Assembly: GCA_051748565.1 (NCBI GenBank)
Contig: JBNJHN010000010.1
Span: 1 to 51,546, forward strand
Direction: 5' to 3'
Length of the DNA stretch: 51,546 nucleotides
From: SKPH01 sp051748565
GTDB taxonomy: Bacteria; Bacillota; Dethiobacteria; DTU022
Positions 15,108 to 24,400 of the stretch are shown one piece after another; positions within the stretch are counted from its first letter, which is position 1; each line of letters opens with the position of its first letter. Both the position numbers and the translations under genes were made by a program. The notes under the pieces are model-generated. The model was not told where the DNA came from. It worked only from the letters and a program-made list of their open reading frames with translations, and did no database searches.

Positions 15108-16613
15108 ATGAACCCTGATAAAAAACATACCCGCAGATCGGCAGGGAATAATGTGCTCTATATTTCATTAATTCTAACCCTGCTTTTTGTAATCTGGGGA
15201 GCCGTATTACCGGCCAATCTTGACCTGGTAGCCGGAAATGCGTTAACCTTTCTGACTACCAACTTCGGTTGGTTTTACCTGAGCGCTGTCTTTTTTGTTT
15301 TATTGTTTATAATCGCTATAACCTTCTCGCCTTACGGTAAAATTAAACTCGGAAAAGATGATGAAAAGCCGGAATTCAGCACAGCGGCCTGGTTTGCCAT
15401 GCTTTTTACTACAGGGATGGGAATCGGGCTTGTTTTTTGGAGCATTGCCGAACCGATAACCCATTTCATGAACCCACCCTTCGGAGAAGCAGAAACTGCC
15501 GAAGCGGCTGAACTGGCCATGCGTTATACTTTCTTCCACTGGGGACTGCACCCCTGGGCTGTTTTCGCTCTTGTGGGCATGGCCCTGGCGTATTTTCAAT
15601 TCCGCAAAGGCATGCCGGCTTTGATCAGCTCGGTTTTCCAGCCAATCCTCGGTAACAGGATCCACGGGCCAATTGGCCAGGCAATCGATATTTTAGCCGT
15701 ATTTGCCACTGTTTTCGGCCTGGGAACTTCATTAGGCCTGGGTACCATGCAAATTAACACCGGGCTCAGCCATCTTTATGGTATTCCGGATAACAATTTG
15801 GTTAATATTTTAATAATCATTGTTATCACCACTGTTTTCACCCTTGCTGCCGTTATGGGAATTGAGAAGGGGATTAAATTTATTGCCAACAATACAGTTC
15901 GCCTGGCCCTTTTAATCATGGTATTTTTACTGATGTTCGGTCCAACACGCGAGATTTTCAATTTGCTGACAAACACTATCGGCGATTATTTACAAAATCT
16001 GATTTACATGAGCCTCTGGACTGACCCGGTAATTGAAGGAGGCTGGATCAGTGGCTGGACAGTATTCTACTGGGCCTGGTGGATTGCCTGGGGTCCATTT
16101 GTCGGACAGTTTATTGCCCGCATTTCAAGGGGCAGGACCATTCGTGAATTTATCATTGGAGCACTGCTGGCCCCGACAGCATTCAGCTTTATCTGGCTGG
16201 CTATCTTCGGCGGTTCTGCTCTGAATCTGGATATCCATGCCGGTGCCGCTATTGGGGCTGCCGTAACGGAAAATGTGGCCAGTGCCCTTTTTGTTACCCT
16301 AGGGAATTTCCCGATTAGCTCGATAACTTCATTCCTGGCAATTATTCTTATCGCCGCCTTCTTTATCACCTCTGCCGATTCAGGTACTTTTGTCGTGGCG
16401 ATGCTCACTTCGGGCGGAGACCAGGAGCCGGCACGGAAGCTCAAAGCGGCCTGGGGAATACTGCTTGGAGGTGTTGCCGCAGTACTTCTGGTAGCAGGTG
16501 GGCTGGGAGCCCTTCAAACGGCTTCAATCGCCTCAGCTTTTCCTTTTATGCTGGTTATGCTTTTAATGTGTTATTCTTTACTCAAAGGATTTTCAGAAGA
16601 TAAGGTTGCCTAG
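15108..16613 (+). CDS. BCCT-family transporter (betaine/choline/carnitine type)
   Basis: A 501-residue membrane protein with the 12-TM plan of the betaine/carnitine/choline transporter family. The hallmark Trp-rich segment FYWAWWIAWGPFVGQFIA lies near residues 317-334, and TGMGIGLVFWSIAEPITH near residues 101-118 carries the Gly-rich stretch of TM3. Members import quaternary ammonium compounds with Na+ or H+, or exchange them (CaiT). There is no long C-terminal osmosensing tail like that of BetP, so catabolic uptake is at least as likely as osmoprotection. Start ATG 15108 follows AAGGAGG. The upstream gene is an enoyl-CoA hydratase, 121 bp away. Confidence 0.92.
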   Translation: MNPDKKHTRRSAGNNVLYISLILTLLFVIWGAVLPANLDLVAGNALTFLTTNFGWFYLSAVFFVLLFIIAITFSPYGKIKLGKDDEKPEFSTAAWFAMLFTTGMGIGLVFWSIAEPITHFMNPPFGEAETAEAAELAMRYTFFHWGLHPWAVFALVGMALAYFQFRKGMPALISSVFQPILGNRIHGPIGQAIDILAVFATVFGLGTSLGLGTMQINTGLSHLYGIPDNNLVNILIIIVITTVFTLAAVMGIEKGIKFIANNTVRLALLIMVFLLMFGPTREIFNLLTNTIGDYLQNLIYMSLWTDPVIEGGWISGWTVFYWAWWIAWGPFVGQFIARISRGRTIREFIIGALLAPTAFSFIWLAIFGGSALNLDIHAGAAIGAAVTENVASALFVTLGNFPISSITSFLAIILIAAFFITSADSGTFVVAMLTSGGDQEPARKLKAAWGILLGGVAAVLLVAGGLGALQTASIASAFPFMLVMLLMCYSLLKGFSEDKVA

Positions 16614-16636
16614 TATGAACCCTGCTGAAAAACCTA

Positions 16637-16664
16637 GGCTGGCAGTAGATTTCCAGCCAGTTTT
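16637..16664. terminator. Hairpin between convergent BCCT and radical SAM genes
   Basis: GGCTGG (16637-16642) pairs with CCAGCC (16653-16658) and is followed by AGTTTTC on the plus strand. A run of A precedes it, so it could act for both convergent genes. The stem is short. Confidence 0.4.
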
Positions 16665-16668
16665 CAAT

Positions 16669-17553
16669 TTAAAGTCCCCGCAGATATTCGCTTCTGAGCG
16701 AACCGTGGGCTTTTTGTTTAATAATCCTGTCAAGTTCGTCCAGCAAAGCATCTTTGTCCCGGGGAAGAACTGCTTTTAGCGGCAAATAATTGGAAGCATG
16801 ATTAGCCCTGAATACACAGTTTGTCAATTCAAGTCCTTCTACGATCATCTTGATCTCTTGAAGCAGATCCCAGGGAGTAAGTGGTGTTAGTAAACCTGCT
16901 TTGATCTGGCGATGAATGGTCGTTCCCGGTACAGCCATCAGGCTAAGCAGCCCCAGATATTCAGGATCTATCCTGTTCAGCAGGCGGGCAGTTGATATTG
17001 CATGCTCTTCCGAACCTTCAATCCCGGCCAGGCCATTGACAACGGTGATTGAAAGCGGTATACCGGCCGCTTTTGCTCTGGCAGTACCTTCAAAGATCTG
17101 TTCCGGATTAACTCCTTTTTTAACTGCTTGCAAAACATCGGCGCTGCCACTCTCAAGACCCAGGTAGATCATGCCGAGCTTGTTATTCCCAAGCTCCCTT
17201 AATTCGGTAATACTTTTTTGCAGTAAATCCTGGGCGTTACCGTAAACAGATACCCTTTCCAGAAAAGGAAAGGCGCGATCCAGCTCCTGCAAAATTTTTA
17301 ATAATTTTTCGTAAGATATGACCAGGGCGTTGCCATCAGCGAGAAAAACACGACGCGTTTGGGGCAGAAGCTTTGAGGTTAGGGCAATATCAGTTATAAT
17401 CTCATCCAGTGATCGTTCTCGAAACTTTTTTTGTTTATAGGATACACAAAAAGTACAGCGATTATGAGAGCAGCCGATAGTGGCCTGCAGAATAAGGCTA
17501 TTCGCTTCACTGGGAGGACGATATACATCACCTTCATATTGTAATGGAAACAT
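16669..17553 (-). CDS. Radical SAM protein (COG1032-like), function unknown
   Basis: A 294-residue protein with the radical SAM cluster cysteines C28, C33 and C36 in GCSHNRCTFC, and a downstream barrel with LGLESGSADVL (near residues 131-141), typical of the SAM-binding part. The CxxxxCxxC spacing is a recognised variant in this subgroup rather than the classic CxxxCxxC. The C-terminus, with DLLQEIKMIVEGLEL and NHASNYLPL, resembles uncharacterised anaerobe proteins. It stands alone, convergent with the BCCT gene and divergent from the YczE-like gene. The ribosome binding site before ATG 17553 is weak. No substrate can be proposed. Confidence 0.82.
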   Translation of the reverse strand: MFPLQYEGDVYRPPSEANSLILQATIGCSHNRCTFCVSYKQKKFRERSLDEIITDIALTSKLLPQTRRVFLADGNALVISYEKLLKILQELDRAFPFLERVSVYGNAQDLLQKSITELRELGNNKLGMIYLGLESGSADVLQAVKKGVNPEQIFEGTARAKAAGIPLSITVVNGLAGIEGSEEHAISTARLLNRIDPEYLGLLSLMAVPGTTIHRQIKAGLLTPLTPWDLLQEIKMIVEGLELTNCVFRANHASNYLPLKAVLPRDKDALLDELDRIIKQKAHGSLRSEYLRGL

Positions 17554-17751
17554 TAAATCAACCTGCTTTCTTTATTACTTTATAAATATTTTTCGCCGTA
17601 AGAGCAGACAATCCCTGCAAATGAAACCAGCATAAAGACGCAAATTAAGCTATAATAAAAAAGTGTTGATCCGGGCAGGAAATAAGTTATAGCACCCGGA
17701 GCATATGGAGATCAATGGAAAAATGGATCTGGTTTATCAAAGGAGAATACA

Positions 17752-18426
17752 ATGCCCATAAACTTAAATAGCATAACTTTACGAAAACATTTCCTGCGCT
17801 ACCTGGCCCTCTTTTTCGGCCTTTTTATCATCGGTAATGGGATTGTCTTTACAATTTACGCTGATTTAGGCGTAAACCCCTGGGATGTATTACATATTGG
17901 CATATCCTATCAAACCGGGATCAGTATAGGCCGGGTAATCCAGGGAGTCGGTTTACTGCTGGTAATTGTCAGCTACTTCTTTAAAGTAAAAATCTATATC
18001 GGCACTGTCCTGAATATGATTTTTTTGGGTTTATTTGTAGACCTGGTTATCAGCTGGGGTTATGTGCCACAGCCTGATTTGCTCTGGCAGCGCATCCTGC
18101 TTTACCTGGCGGGTGTAATAGTCTTTGGATTTGGAGTCGCCGTTTACATCAGCGCCAATCTTGGTGCCGGACCACGTGACAGCTTGATGCTTGCTCTGAC
18201 CAGGGCATCCCTGTTTCGAGTTGGTACAATCAGGACATTCATGGAGATATGCGCAGCCGGAATCGGTTATTTACTGGGAGGCCCCCTTGGTTTGGGAACC
18301 GTAATTTTCGCAATTACAATCGGCTTTTTTATGGAACTGGGTTTTGCCATCATCGGGTATATTAAAAAAACTGCTTCGTACGAGCGAGTGTGGAACGGCA
18401 CCGTTAGACAAACCAGGGGGCTTTAA
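17752..18426 (+). CDS. YczE/YitT-like integral membrane protein
   Basis: A 224-residue protein with five or six hydrophobic segments. Two related halves are visible: GNGIVFTIYADLGVNPWDVL near residues 23-42 and FGVAVYISANLGAGPRDSLM near 127-146, the duplicated motif of the YczE/YyaS/YitT membrane family. Function is unknown for most members; one Bacillus YczE influences lipopeptide production. Start ATG 17752 follows AAAGGAG. It is transcribed alone, with a candidate terminator after it. Confidence 0.82.
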   Translation: MPINLNSITLRKHFLRYLALFFGLFIIGNGIVFTIYADLGVNPWDVLHIGISYQTGISIGRVIQGVGLLLVIVSYFFKVKIYIGTVLNMIFLGLFVDLVISWGYVPQPDLLWQRILLYLAGVIVFGFGVAVYISANLGAGPRDSLMLALTRASLFRVGTIRTFMEICAAGIGYLLGGPLGLGTVIFAITIGFFMELGFAIIGYIKKTASYERVWNGTVRQTRGL

Positions 18427-18442
18427 ATCTGATCTCATAACA

Positions 18443-18480
18443 CTTGGGAAGCTTCAAGATCCCAGGTTATCTGCTTTTTT
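18443..18480 (+). terminator. Candidate rho-independent terminator after the YczE-like gene
   Basis: CTTGGGA (18443-18449) pairs with TCCCAGG (18460-18466), allowing one G:T pair, and a run of six T follows at 18475-18480. The gap of eight bases between stem and T-run makes it imperfect. Confidence 0.45.
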
Positions 18481-18562
18481 GGACAGCAGTTAAGAGGAAA
18501 CAACCATTTATGGTAGAATTAACATTATGAATATTATGATTAATTAAGAAAGAGGTGTGCAA

Positions 18563-19327
18563 ATGACCAGGCCAACTTACGGGCTTGCCGGGAAGGTCTC
18601 TGTTATCACGGGTGGCAGCAGGGGTATCGGCCTTGACCTGGCCCGGCACCTTCTGAATGAAAAAGCAAAGGTGGCAATCTGCGGCCGAAAACAGGAAGGC
18701 CTTGACCGGGCTGCAGAAGAATTAAGAGGCGGGGATTCCCTGTTAACAGTTCCGGCCCATATTGCCAGTGAACAAGATGTGGAAATTTTATTTGAGCAAA
18801 CAAGAGCCCGTTACGGAAGATTAGATATTCTTGTAAATAATGTTGGCATGAATTTGCTTGCCCCATCAGTAATCGATGCGGAACTTTCAACATGGCAGAA
18901 AATTATCGATACCAATCTGACCGGCGCTTATTTATGCTCACGCACTGCGGCAAAAATTATGAAGGAGTTTGGCGGAGGCAAAATTGTCAGTATATCATCA
19001 ATTGCAGCCTGTCGTTCAGCACCCGGCCTTGGTATTTACGGCATTGCCAAAGCCGGAATTGAAATGCTGACCAGGGTCCTCGCTGCAGAGCTTGCACCGG
19101 ATAATATTCAGGTAAATGCGGTAGCACCCTGCATGGTTAAAACCGGCTTCAGTACAGCTTTCTGGTCCAACGAGGATATCCATGACCAGATAGTCAAAAC
19201 CATTCCGCTGGGCAGACTCGCAGAACCGGGGGATATTATTGACCCCATCCTTTTTCTCTGCTCCGGGGGAGCTGACTTCATTACCGGGCAGGTAATTGCT
19301 GTCGATGGAGGGGCGACAGCAGTTTAG
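18563..19327 (+). CDS. Short-chain dehydrogenase/reductase (SDR)
   Basis: A 254-residue classical SDR with the Rossmann motif TGGSRGIG near residues 15-22, NNVGMN, catalytic Ser in SISSIA and the YxxxK pair in YGIAKAG, then a C-terminal ITGQVIAVDGGAT. It should reduce or oxidise an alcohol/ketone with NAD(P)H; FabG-like and sugar dehydrogenase roles cannot be separated by eye. A GTG at 18557 is possible, but ATG 18563 has AGAGGTG five bases upstream and is preferred. The gene stands alone between a membrane protein and a signalling protein. Confidence 0.88.
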   Translation: MTRPTYGLAGKVSVITGGSRGIGLDLARHLLNEKAKVAICGRKQEGLDRAAEELRGGDSLLTVPAHIASEQDVEILFEQTRARYGRLDILVNNVGMNLLAPSVIDAELSTWQKIIDTNLTGAYLCSRTAAKIMKEFGGGKIVSISSIAACRSAPGLGIYGIAKAGIEMLTRVLAAELAPDNIQVNAVAPCMVKTGFSTAFWSNEDIHDQIVKTIPLGRLAEPGDIIDPILFLCSGGADFITGQVIAVDGGATAV

Positions 19328-19443
19328 TATATCAGCTTTCTGGATTGAAAAATAAATATTCTACCCTCTGAAATAAAACCATTTAAAAAGACATTTGCAA
19401 AGACATAACTGAAACTATTGATAGAATTAAGGTGGTTTTATTA

Positions 19444-21249
19444 TTGGCTGAAGAAAAACAGGAAGAGATCATTTACAGGAACAAGCTCCTGGAGGCTCTA
19501 TTTAAAAATTCTACGGATGCCATAGTCTATTTCGACCAAAACTACCGGATCATAGACATTAATAATAATTTCCAAAAACTTTTTGGCTATTCACTAAGCG
19601 AAGTCAACGGTAAAGATGTTGATGATGTCATTGAACAGGGGAAGGAAAAATCAGCAAACCGCGATTACACAGAAAAGGTCTTAACCGGAGAAACTATAAT
19701 TGCCGAAGGAACCCGCTATACAAAGGACGGTAATCCTTTAGAAGTTTTAATTAAAGGTATCCCTGTTGTTATAAACAATAAATTTTGCGGGGGCTATGCC
19801 ATCTATGCCGATATAACAAAACAAAAATTAGCGGAACAGGCATTAAAGGAGTCCGAAGAAAAATACAAGGGGATACTGGGATCTATCAAGGATGGCTACT
19901 TTGAAGTGGATTTAAAAGGCAAAATTAACTTCTGCAATGAAGCAGCGGCGCGAATGCTAGGATACAGTATTGAAGAATTTATCGGGACAGACTACAGAGA
20001 TATATGTAAAAACCATAAGTATGTTTTTAATACATTTAATCGCTTGTTTCAAACCGGGAAAACCAAACATATCCTGGCTACGAATATGATTCAGAAAGAT
20101 GGATCAGAGGTCTACGGCGAATTAACATTATCAGTTATCCAGGATCGTTACGGTAATATTTTAGGTTTCCGGGGTCTGGGTCGGGACGTTACGGAACGCA
20201 AACTCTATGAAGATCAGCTAAAATTCCTCAGCCTGCATGATCAACTAACAGGCCTCTATAATCGTTCATATTTTGAAAATGAATTGCAGCGGCTAAGCAA
20301 CAGCAGAGAATATCCAATTACAATAATTGTTACTGATTTAGATGGATTAAAGCTGATTAACGATACCGTCGGTCATGAAAAGGGCGACCAAATGTTGAAA
20401 ATATGCGCTGAAATACTCGCGAACTCACTGCGCAGCTCAGATATACTGGCCCGGGTCGGCGGTGATGAACTTGTTATCGTGCTGCCGCGGACCAATTATA
20501 ATTCCGGAGAGAAATTGGTTAGTCGTATACAAGCCAAAATTGAAGCTTATAACTGCATGCAGCCTGAACAGATTCCCCTTAGTATCTCGATCGGCTTGGC
20601 TACGTCTGAGAATAAAGATAAATCACTGCAGAAAACCTTTAAAGAAGCAGACGATCTAATGTATCGTGATAAGCTAAATAAAGGAGTTATTGCCAGGTCA
20701 CAGATCATTAAAACTCTTATGGATAAGCTTGAAAAGATAGAATACGTTGATAAAGGGCATACCCGAAGGCTTCAGGAATTGTGCTTAAAAGTTGGAAAAG
20801 TTATACTGCTGCCCGGAGAGCAACTCTCGGCTCTCAATTTGTTGGCCCAGGTACACAACCTTGGTAAAGTAGGTATCCCTGACGATATAATATTTAAAAA
20901 CGGCCACCTCACCGAAGATGAATGGACGATTATAAAGCAGCACCCGGAAAAAGGCTGCCGTATTGCCCTTGCTTCTTCAAATCTATCCGGCATCGCCGAT
21001 CTGATCCTCAAACACCACGAGCACTGGGATGGAAGCGGTTATCCTCTCGGTATCGGAGGTGATGAAATACCGATTGAATGCCGTATTCTTTCAATCGTCG
21101 ACGCTTATGATTCTATGACAAATAACCGTCCTTATCGAAAGGCAATGAGCAGGCATGAAGCAAAAACAGAACTTAAAAAATTTGCCGGTTCAAAATTCGA
21201 TCCTGAATTAGTACAAGTTTTTTTGTCAGTACTGGAGCAATCCGGTTAA
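19444..21249 (+). CDS. PAS-PAS-GGDEF-HD-GYP signalling protein (c-di-GMP turnover, atypical HD site)
   Basis: About 601 residues, soluble. Two PAS domains come first (about residues 15-125 and 135-255). A GGDEF domain follows (about 265-425) with signature GGDEL near residue 339 and an RSSD inhibitory site nine residues before it. Then comes an HD-GYP domain with HHEHWDGSGYP near 524. The GGDEL variant is usually still compatible with diguanylate cyclase activity. In the HD-GYP domain the conserved His-Asp pair reads His471-Asn472 (VHNLGKVG), so a metal ligand is replaced. Start TTG 19444 is chosen because AAGGTGG lies eight bases upstream; GTG 19432 overlaps that site. No transmembrane segment is seen, so an intracellular signal is expected. 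Confidence 0.88.
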   Translation: MAEEKQEEIIYRNKLLEALFKNSTDAIVYFDQNYRIIDINNNFQKLFGYSLSEVNGKDVDDVIEQGKEKSANRDYTEKVLTGETIIAEGTRYTKDGNPLEVLIKGIPVVINNKFCGGYAIYADITKQKLAEQALKESEEKYKGILGSIKDGYFEVDLKGKINFCNEAAARMLGYSIEEFIGTDYRDICKNHKYVFNTFNRLFQTGKTKHILATNMIQKDGSEVYGELTLSVIQDRYGNILGFRGLGRDVTERKLYEDQLKFLSLHDQLTGLYNRSYFENELQRLSNSREYPITIIVTDLDGLKLINDTVGHEKGDQMLKICAEILANSLRSSDILARVGGDELVIVLPRTNYNSGEKLVSRIQAKIEAYNCMQPEQIPLSISIGLATSENKDKSLQKTFKEADDLMYRDKLNKGVIARSQIIKTLMDKLEKIEYVDKGHTRRLQELCLKVGKVILLPGEQLSALNLLAQVHNLGKVGIPDDIIFKNGHLTEDEWTIIKQHPEKGCRIALASSNLSGIADLILKHHEHWDGSGYPLGIGGDEIPIECRILSIVDAYDSMTNNRPYRKAMSRHEAKTELKKFAGSKFDPELVQVFLSVLEQSG

Positions 21250-21338
21250 CCTGGAACAGCCGTTATCTTTAGATGTGTTTGCTTTTTCCCCTCAAATTAT
21301 CTCCAACCCTTTTTTGCAAAATAACTTGTAACTACTCC

Positions 21339-21360
21339 CAGGGAGCCTCAAGGCTTCCTG
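21339..21360. terminator. Hairpin between convergent signalling and GH31 genes
   Basis: CAGGGAGCC (21339-21347) and GGCTTCCTG (21352-21360) form a 9-bp stem with one G:T pair and a four-base loop, directly beside the GH31 stop codon. No T-run follows on either strand, so it may mark 3' ends rather than terminate strongly. Confidence 0.4.
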
Positions 21361-21363
21361 CCA

Positions 21364-23541
21364 CTAGAGCGCCAAGTGAATTTTACTTTTTATTTCCGGC
21401 AGCGGGAAATCTTCTTTAACTTTGTTGATCTCAACTTTCGGCTGAACCGGGTCATCTTTTAAGCTGAATTCCAATTCGCTATATTCACCTTTGCGGTAGT
21501 TTAAACTGGTGCCGTCATCAATAAAGAGACGGTAAAACCCGTCTTTACCGGCATAGCAGTGCATCATCAGCGCTGTTTGGTCCATAATATTTTTTGGCGG
21601 AGAATTATACTCATCAATAGGCAAAATAGTTCCTGCCCTGACAAAAAGGGGCAATTTGGAAAGCGGAGCCGCTACAACCAAATAACGATTGCCTGTCAGC
21701 TTTTCGTCAGTCCAATAATCAAACCAGGATCCCCGGGGCAGGTAAATCATGCGATGACTAGTTCCGGGTCTCAGTACAGGGCAAACCATCAACCCTTCGC
21801 CAAGCAGGAATTGATCGTTAATCTGATAGGTCTCCGGATCATCTCCAAAATGATAGAAGAGAGGTCGCACAGCCGGTGCTCCTGTAAGGGTGCTTTCCCG
21901 TATCAGGTTATAAATATATGTTAAGAAATTATAGCGCAGGCGGATATATCCGCGCACTATGTCGAAATACTCATCGCTGAATTCCCAGGGTTCCTGGCGG
22001 ACAGTGCCAATTTCACTGTGGTTGCGAAAGTAGGGAATAAAGGCACCCAGCTGTGTCCAGCGCACCAATAATTCGCCGCTGCAGTCTCCACGGTATCCAC
22101 CCACATCAGCACCGACAAAAGAATATCCGCTTAAGCCTAGATTTAGAATCATTGGGATACTGCTTTCCAGGTGCTCCCAAACACTGGAATTATCACCGGT
22201 CCAAAGTGCCGCATAGCGCTGACTTCCGGCAAAGGCAGCCCGGGTCAGTACAAATGGACGTTTTTCAGGCTGCAATCGCTCCAAAGCCTCCCGGGTGGCC
22301 ATGGTCTGCATCAAACCATAGATATTATGTGCTTTCGCATGAGATACATAATCTCCATTGTCGTCGATATGCACTGCTTCATCCGGAAGTGTGCCGCTTT
22401 TTTCAGTAAAGTTTGCCGGTTCATTCATATCATTCCAGATCCCATCTACCCCGCAGGCTAAAAGTTCACGGTGAAATTCACCCCACCAATGCCGTACTTC
22501 ACTGCGCAGGAAATCAGGAAAAACAGCCGGTTTCGGCCAAACTTCACCCTGGTAGTTCTTACCTGATGGTATTTTAACAAAATAGCCATTTTCTTTACCT
22601 TCTTCATAAACCCTGTATCCTTCTTCAACTTTCACCCCGGGATTGACTATGACCACAACGGCAAAATCCATCTCTTTTAATTTGCTAAGAATATTTTTAA
22701 AATCATTGAAATGTTTATGGTTGACAGTAAAAACCTTGTAGGCTTCAGTATGATCAATATCGAGGTACAAAACATCACAGGGAATGTCATGTCGGCGCAG
22801 TTCAACAGCTACCCTGAGAAGCTCTTCCTGGGTCTGGTAGCTGTAGCGGCTCTGATGAAAACCCAAATATTTTCTGCGAGGCAGTGGAGGTGTGCCGGTC
22901 AGCAGAGCATAAGCACTGACCACTTCAGCAACGGAAGGGCCGTAAATAAAGTAATAATCGAGGTTCCCTCCGGCAGCCTGGAAACTGATCACCATTGAAT
23001 CGCTTTTGGCAAAATCAAATTCTGTCCTATAGCTGTTATCAAAATAAATACCGTATGCATAGTCCGGAGATGCACCAATATAAAAGGGGATAGCTGTGTG
23101 CATTTCCTGAACCTGTGGATGATGGATTGGATTGTGATAAAGGACATCACTGTTGTAGTTCGCGGTGGAACTGCCGAGCTGGTTTAGCCAGGTGTATTTT
23201 TCACCGTTTCCGTAAAATCCAGTTTCTGCTAACCTTTTCTTCTCAACCCCGGGCTTCTCCATATTTACTCTTACATCTTCACTAAGCAGGCGCCCACCCC
23301 GATCGAATATATTAACGGTCAGCATTTCCCGATCAACTTCTATTTGTAAGCTGCCGGACTGCAGCCGGCAATTATCAAAACATCCCCCTGCTCCTATCGG
23401 TTTACCAACCACGGCAACCGTAGAATGCGGAACCTTTTTATCCTTACTGTATGCAAAGCGGACGATATTGTGGCTGTAGAAAATAATATGCAGGTAACAA
23501 CCCGCACCTTTAATAATAAATCCTGAATCGCTACGCTTCAT
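21364..23541 (-). CDS. Glycoside hydrolase family 31 alpha-glucosidase
   Basis: A 725-residue intracellular enzyme (no signal peptide). The GH31 catalytic nucleophile motif WNDMNEPANF lies near residue 370, and WTGDNSSVWEHL carries the acid/base region. An N-terminal beta domain and C-terminal beta domains complete the usual length. GH31 enzymes release alpha-glucose (or other alpha-sugars) from the non-reducing end of alpha-glucosides. It is the last gene of a three-gene set with beta-phosphoglucomutase (17 bp upstream) and a GH65 phosphorylase, indicating use of alpha-linked glucose disaccharides or oligosaccharides. Exact linkage preference is not readable. No transporter lies beside the set. 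Confidence 0.92.
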   Translation of the reverse strand: MKRSDSGFIIKGAGCYLHIIFYSHNIVRFAYSKDKKVPHSTVAVVGKPIGAGGCFDNCRLQSGSLQIEVDREMLTVNIFDRGGRLLSEDVRVNMEKPGVEKKRLAETGFYGNGEKYTWLNQLGSSTANYNSDVLYHNPIHHPQVQEMHTAIPFYIGASPDYAYGIYFDNSYRTEFDFAKSDSMVISFQAAGGNLDYYFIYGPSVAEVVSAYALLTGTPPLPRRKYLGFHQSRYSYQTQEELLRVAVELRRHDIPCDVLYLDIDHTEAYKVFTVNHKHFNDFKNILSKLKEMDFAVVVIVNPGVKVEEGYRVYEEGKENGYFVKIPSGKNYQGEVWPKPAVFPDFLRSEVRHWWGEFHRELLACGVDGIWNDMNEPANFTEKSGTLPDEAVHIDDNGDYVSHAKAHNIYGLMQTMATREALERLQPEKRPFVLTRAAFAGSQRYAALWTGDNSSVWEHLESSIPMILNLGLSGYSFVGADVGGYRGDCSGELLVRWTQLGAFIPYFRNHSEIGTVRQEPWEFSDEYFDIVRGYIRLRYNFLTYIYNLIRESTLTGAPAVRPLFYHFGDDPETYQINDQFLLGEGLMVCPVLRPGTSHRMIYLPRGSWFDYWTDEKLTGNRYLVVAAPLSKLPLFVRAGTILPIDEYNSPPKNIMDQTALMMHCYAGKDGFYRLFIDDGTSLNYRKGEYSELEFSLKDDPVQPKVEINKVKEDFPLPEIKSKIHLAL

Positions 23542-23558
23542 TTAAGATAATACCCCTT

Positions 23559-24242
23559 TTAAACTAAATCGCTGAGCTTAATATGGGCAACAGAAGGGTA
23601 GATATAGTCTGCCGACCCAACTCTCTCTTCCGGGCCGATGCCAATAGTGGCCATACCGGCTGTCTGAGCAGCAGCAATTCCCGCCTCAGCATCCTCGACA
23701 ACAATACAATATTCGGGGGCGACGTCCATTTTTTGGGCAGCAAAAAGAAATAGGTCCGGGGCAGGTTTGGCTTTTTCAACGCTACTGCCATCAGCAATAA
23801 CATCAAAAAAGAATGCTATTCCCAGGCGCTCTATAACCTGAGGAGCATTTTTACTGGCTGAAGCAAGGGCCAGCCTGAAATGCCTTGATTTTAGCTCCTG
23901 CAGCAGGGGTAGCGCTCCGGGAAGCAGATCTTTCCTGGAGATAGATTTGATCGACTCCTGGTAGTATCCATTTTTACGATCCATAAACTCCTGCATCTTT
24001 TTTTCAGAGATCTGACCGCCCTGTAAAATTAATTCCAGAGACGCCCGGCGGGAAACACCCCTCAGCTTCTCGTTGTCCTCCCTGGAAAAGGGAAGGTTTT
24101 CTTCATCAGCCAGGCGTTTCCAGGCCAGGTAATGGTGTTCGGCTGTATCGGTCAATACTCCGTCAAGATCAAAAATAAAAGCTTCTATTTTTTTATTGTA
24201 TTTTTCAGGCTTGTACAGTATGCTGCCATGATTATCTTTCAT
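23559..24242 (-). CDS. pgmB: Beta-phosphoglucomutase (HAD superfamily)
   Basis: A 227-residue HAD phosphomutase. FDLDGVLTDT near residue 24 carries the phosphorylated Asp and the Asp general acid/base, LASASKNAP is motif II, and VVEDAEAGIAAA is the metal-binding motif IV. The helical cap with LRGVSRRASLE is typical of beta-phosphoglucomutase. The enzyme turns beta-glucose 1-phosphate, the product of inverting GH65 phosphorylases, into glucose 6-phosphate. The GH65 gene directly upstream in the same direction supports this strongly. The N-terminal 17 residues extend beyond the usual start, but ATG 24242 has a good AAGGAAG site. Confidence 0.92.
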   Translation of the reverse strand: MKDNHGSILYKPEKYNKKIEAFIFDLDGVLTDTAEHHYLAWKRLADEENLPFSREDNEKLRGVSRRASLELILQGGQISEKKMQEFMDRKNGYYQESIKSISRKDLLPGALPLLQELKSRHFRLALASASKNAPQVIERLGIAFFFDVIADGSSVEKAKPAPDLFLFAAQKMDVAPEYCIVVEDAEAGIAAAQTAGMATIGIGPEERVGSADYIYPSVAHIKLSDLV

Positions 24243-24400
24243 AAAACGGCACTTCCTTTTTCTACTGATAGATCAAATGTGCAATGTACGACTTACACTC
24301 AACTTTCAGTTTTTTATGCTGCTCTCGAACGACCTGCAATTCATTCAAATAATACAGATGTTAAACTACAAAAGACATAAACCAGCCAAGGCAAAACTTT

